Shown here: positions 5,373 to 5,455 of the stretch, piece after piece
Layout: every line of letters starts with the position of its first letter
Numbering within the stretch: position 1 is the stretch's first letter
NCBI GenBank assembly: GCA_030642545.1
Contig: DAOWNP010000176.1
Span: 1 to 5,455, forward strand
Source: Desulfobacteraceae bacterium
Lineage (GTDB): Bacteria; Desulfobacterota; Desulfobacteria; Desulfobacterales; DAOWNP01
Length of the DNA: 5,455 nt
Direction of reading: 5' to 3'
Program-made: the position numbers and the translations under genes
The notes under the pieces: model-generated
The model's database searches: none
What the model saw: the letters and a program-made list of their open reading frames with translations, nothing else
What the model was told of the DNA's origin: nothing

Positions 5373-5455
5373 TTCTGTGTTCAAGGCAGAAAATAGATTT
5401 GACCACAGGCATACCCGTTGTATTCCGAGGATCAAATTTATTTTCTAACGCAGAA
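5373..5455. repeat. Long imperfect inverted repeat at the right edge
   Basis: The 17 bases at 5388-5404 pair with 5429-5446 with one mismatch and one bulged base around a 24-base loop. Further out, TTCTGTGTT (5373-5381) pairs eight of nine with AACGCAGAA (5447-5455) after a 6-base bulge (CAAGGC, 5382-5387). The right arm reaches the last base of the window, so the element probably continues. CGGAAT (5357-5362) and ATTCCG (5422-5427) give an alternative pairing. No transposase is visible. It looks like a dispersed palindromic intergenic repeat or MITE-like element and could act as an mRNA 3' end structure for the hydrolase transcript; it lacks a terminator U tract. Confidence 0.65.

Noticed and set aside
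5197..5412. 71-residue minus-strand frame over the end of the hydrolase
   Set aside because: Most of it is antisense to the MBL gene and it starts inside the inverted repeat. The composition is Phe/Lys-rich without motifs.

Overview
The window is AT-rich (about one third GC by eye), dense in genes, and all supported genes are on the + strand. Lineage is inferred from gene content and order: a yggT-divIVA pair, a DivIVA of the 'ITPLEIQQQKF...FRGFD' type, tandem PilT-family retraction ATPases, and an MJ0042-type zinc-ribbon protein. This fits a Gram-negative member of the former Deltaproteobacteria (Desulfobacterota, perhaps a low-GC Desulfobacterales relative). Nothing seen fixes the genus.

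Left block (1-877): after a 66-base AT-rich leader come a small YggT-family membrane protein and a DivIVA-domain coiled-coil protein, effectively abutting. This pair resembles the ylmG...divIVA neighbourhood of Gram-positive division clusters and suggests a role in membrane, pole or division organisation.

Middle gap (878-1167): 290 bases without a credible gene. It holds a 10-bp inverted repeat flanking a small GC-richer island with direct repeats, a 13-bp operator-like palindrome inside a weak promoter candidate, and an A/T palindrome just before the ribosome binding site of pilT. It is the natural place for the promoter of the right-hand block.

Right block (1168-5323): five co-directional genes with gaps of 33, 51, 9 and 10 bases, so probably one operon. 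They are pilT (a canonical type IV pilus retraction ATPase); a second PilT/PilU-type ATPase with intact NTPase motifs but without the AIRNLIRE motif; a zinc-ribbon protein with an acidic linker and a degenerate response-regulator-like domain; a 52-residue small protein; and a metallo-beta-lactamase-fold hydrolase that starts at TTG. The two ATPases would power pilus retraction. The zinc-ribbon/pseudo-receiver protein and the small protein are candidates for controlling it, but only by position. The hydrolase may simply be a passenger.

Right edge (5324-5455): an imperfect long inverted repeat that appears cut by the window end and looks like a dispersed intergenic repeat.

I see no CRISPR array, rRNA, tRNA, transposase, phage or toxin-antitoxin gene. 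The least expected features are the zinc-ribbon/pseudo-receiver plus small-ORF pair behind the pilT genes, a perfect 12-bp hairpin inside the zinc-ribbon coding sequence, and the terminal inverted repeat. I did not find an obvious new defence or mobile system.
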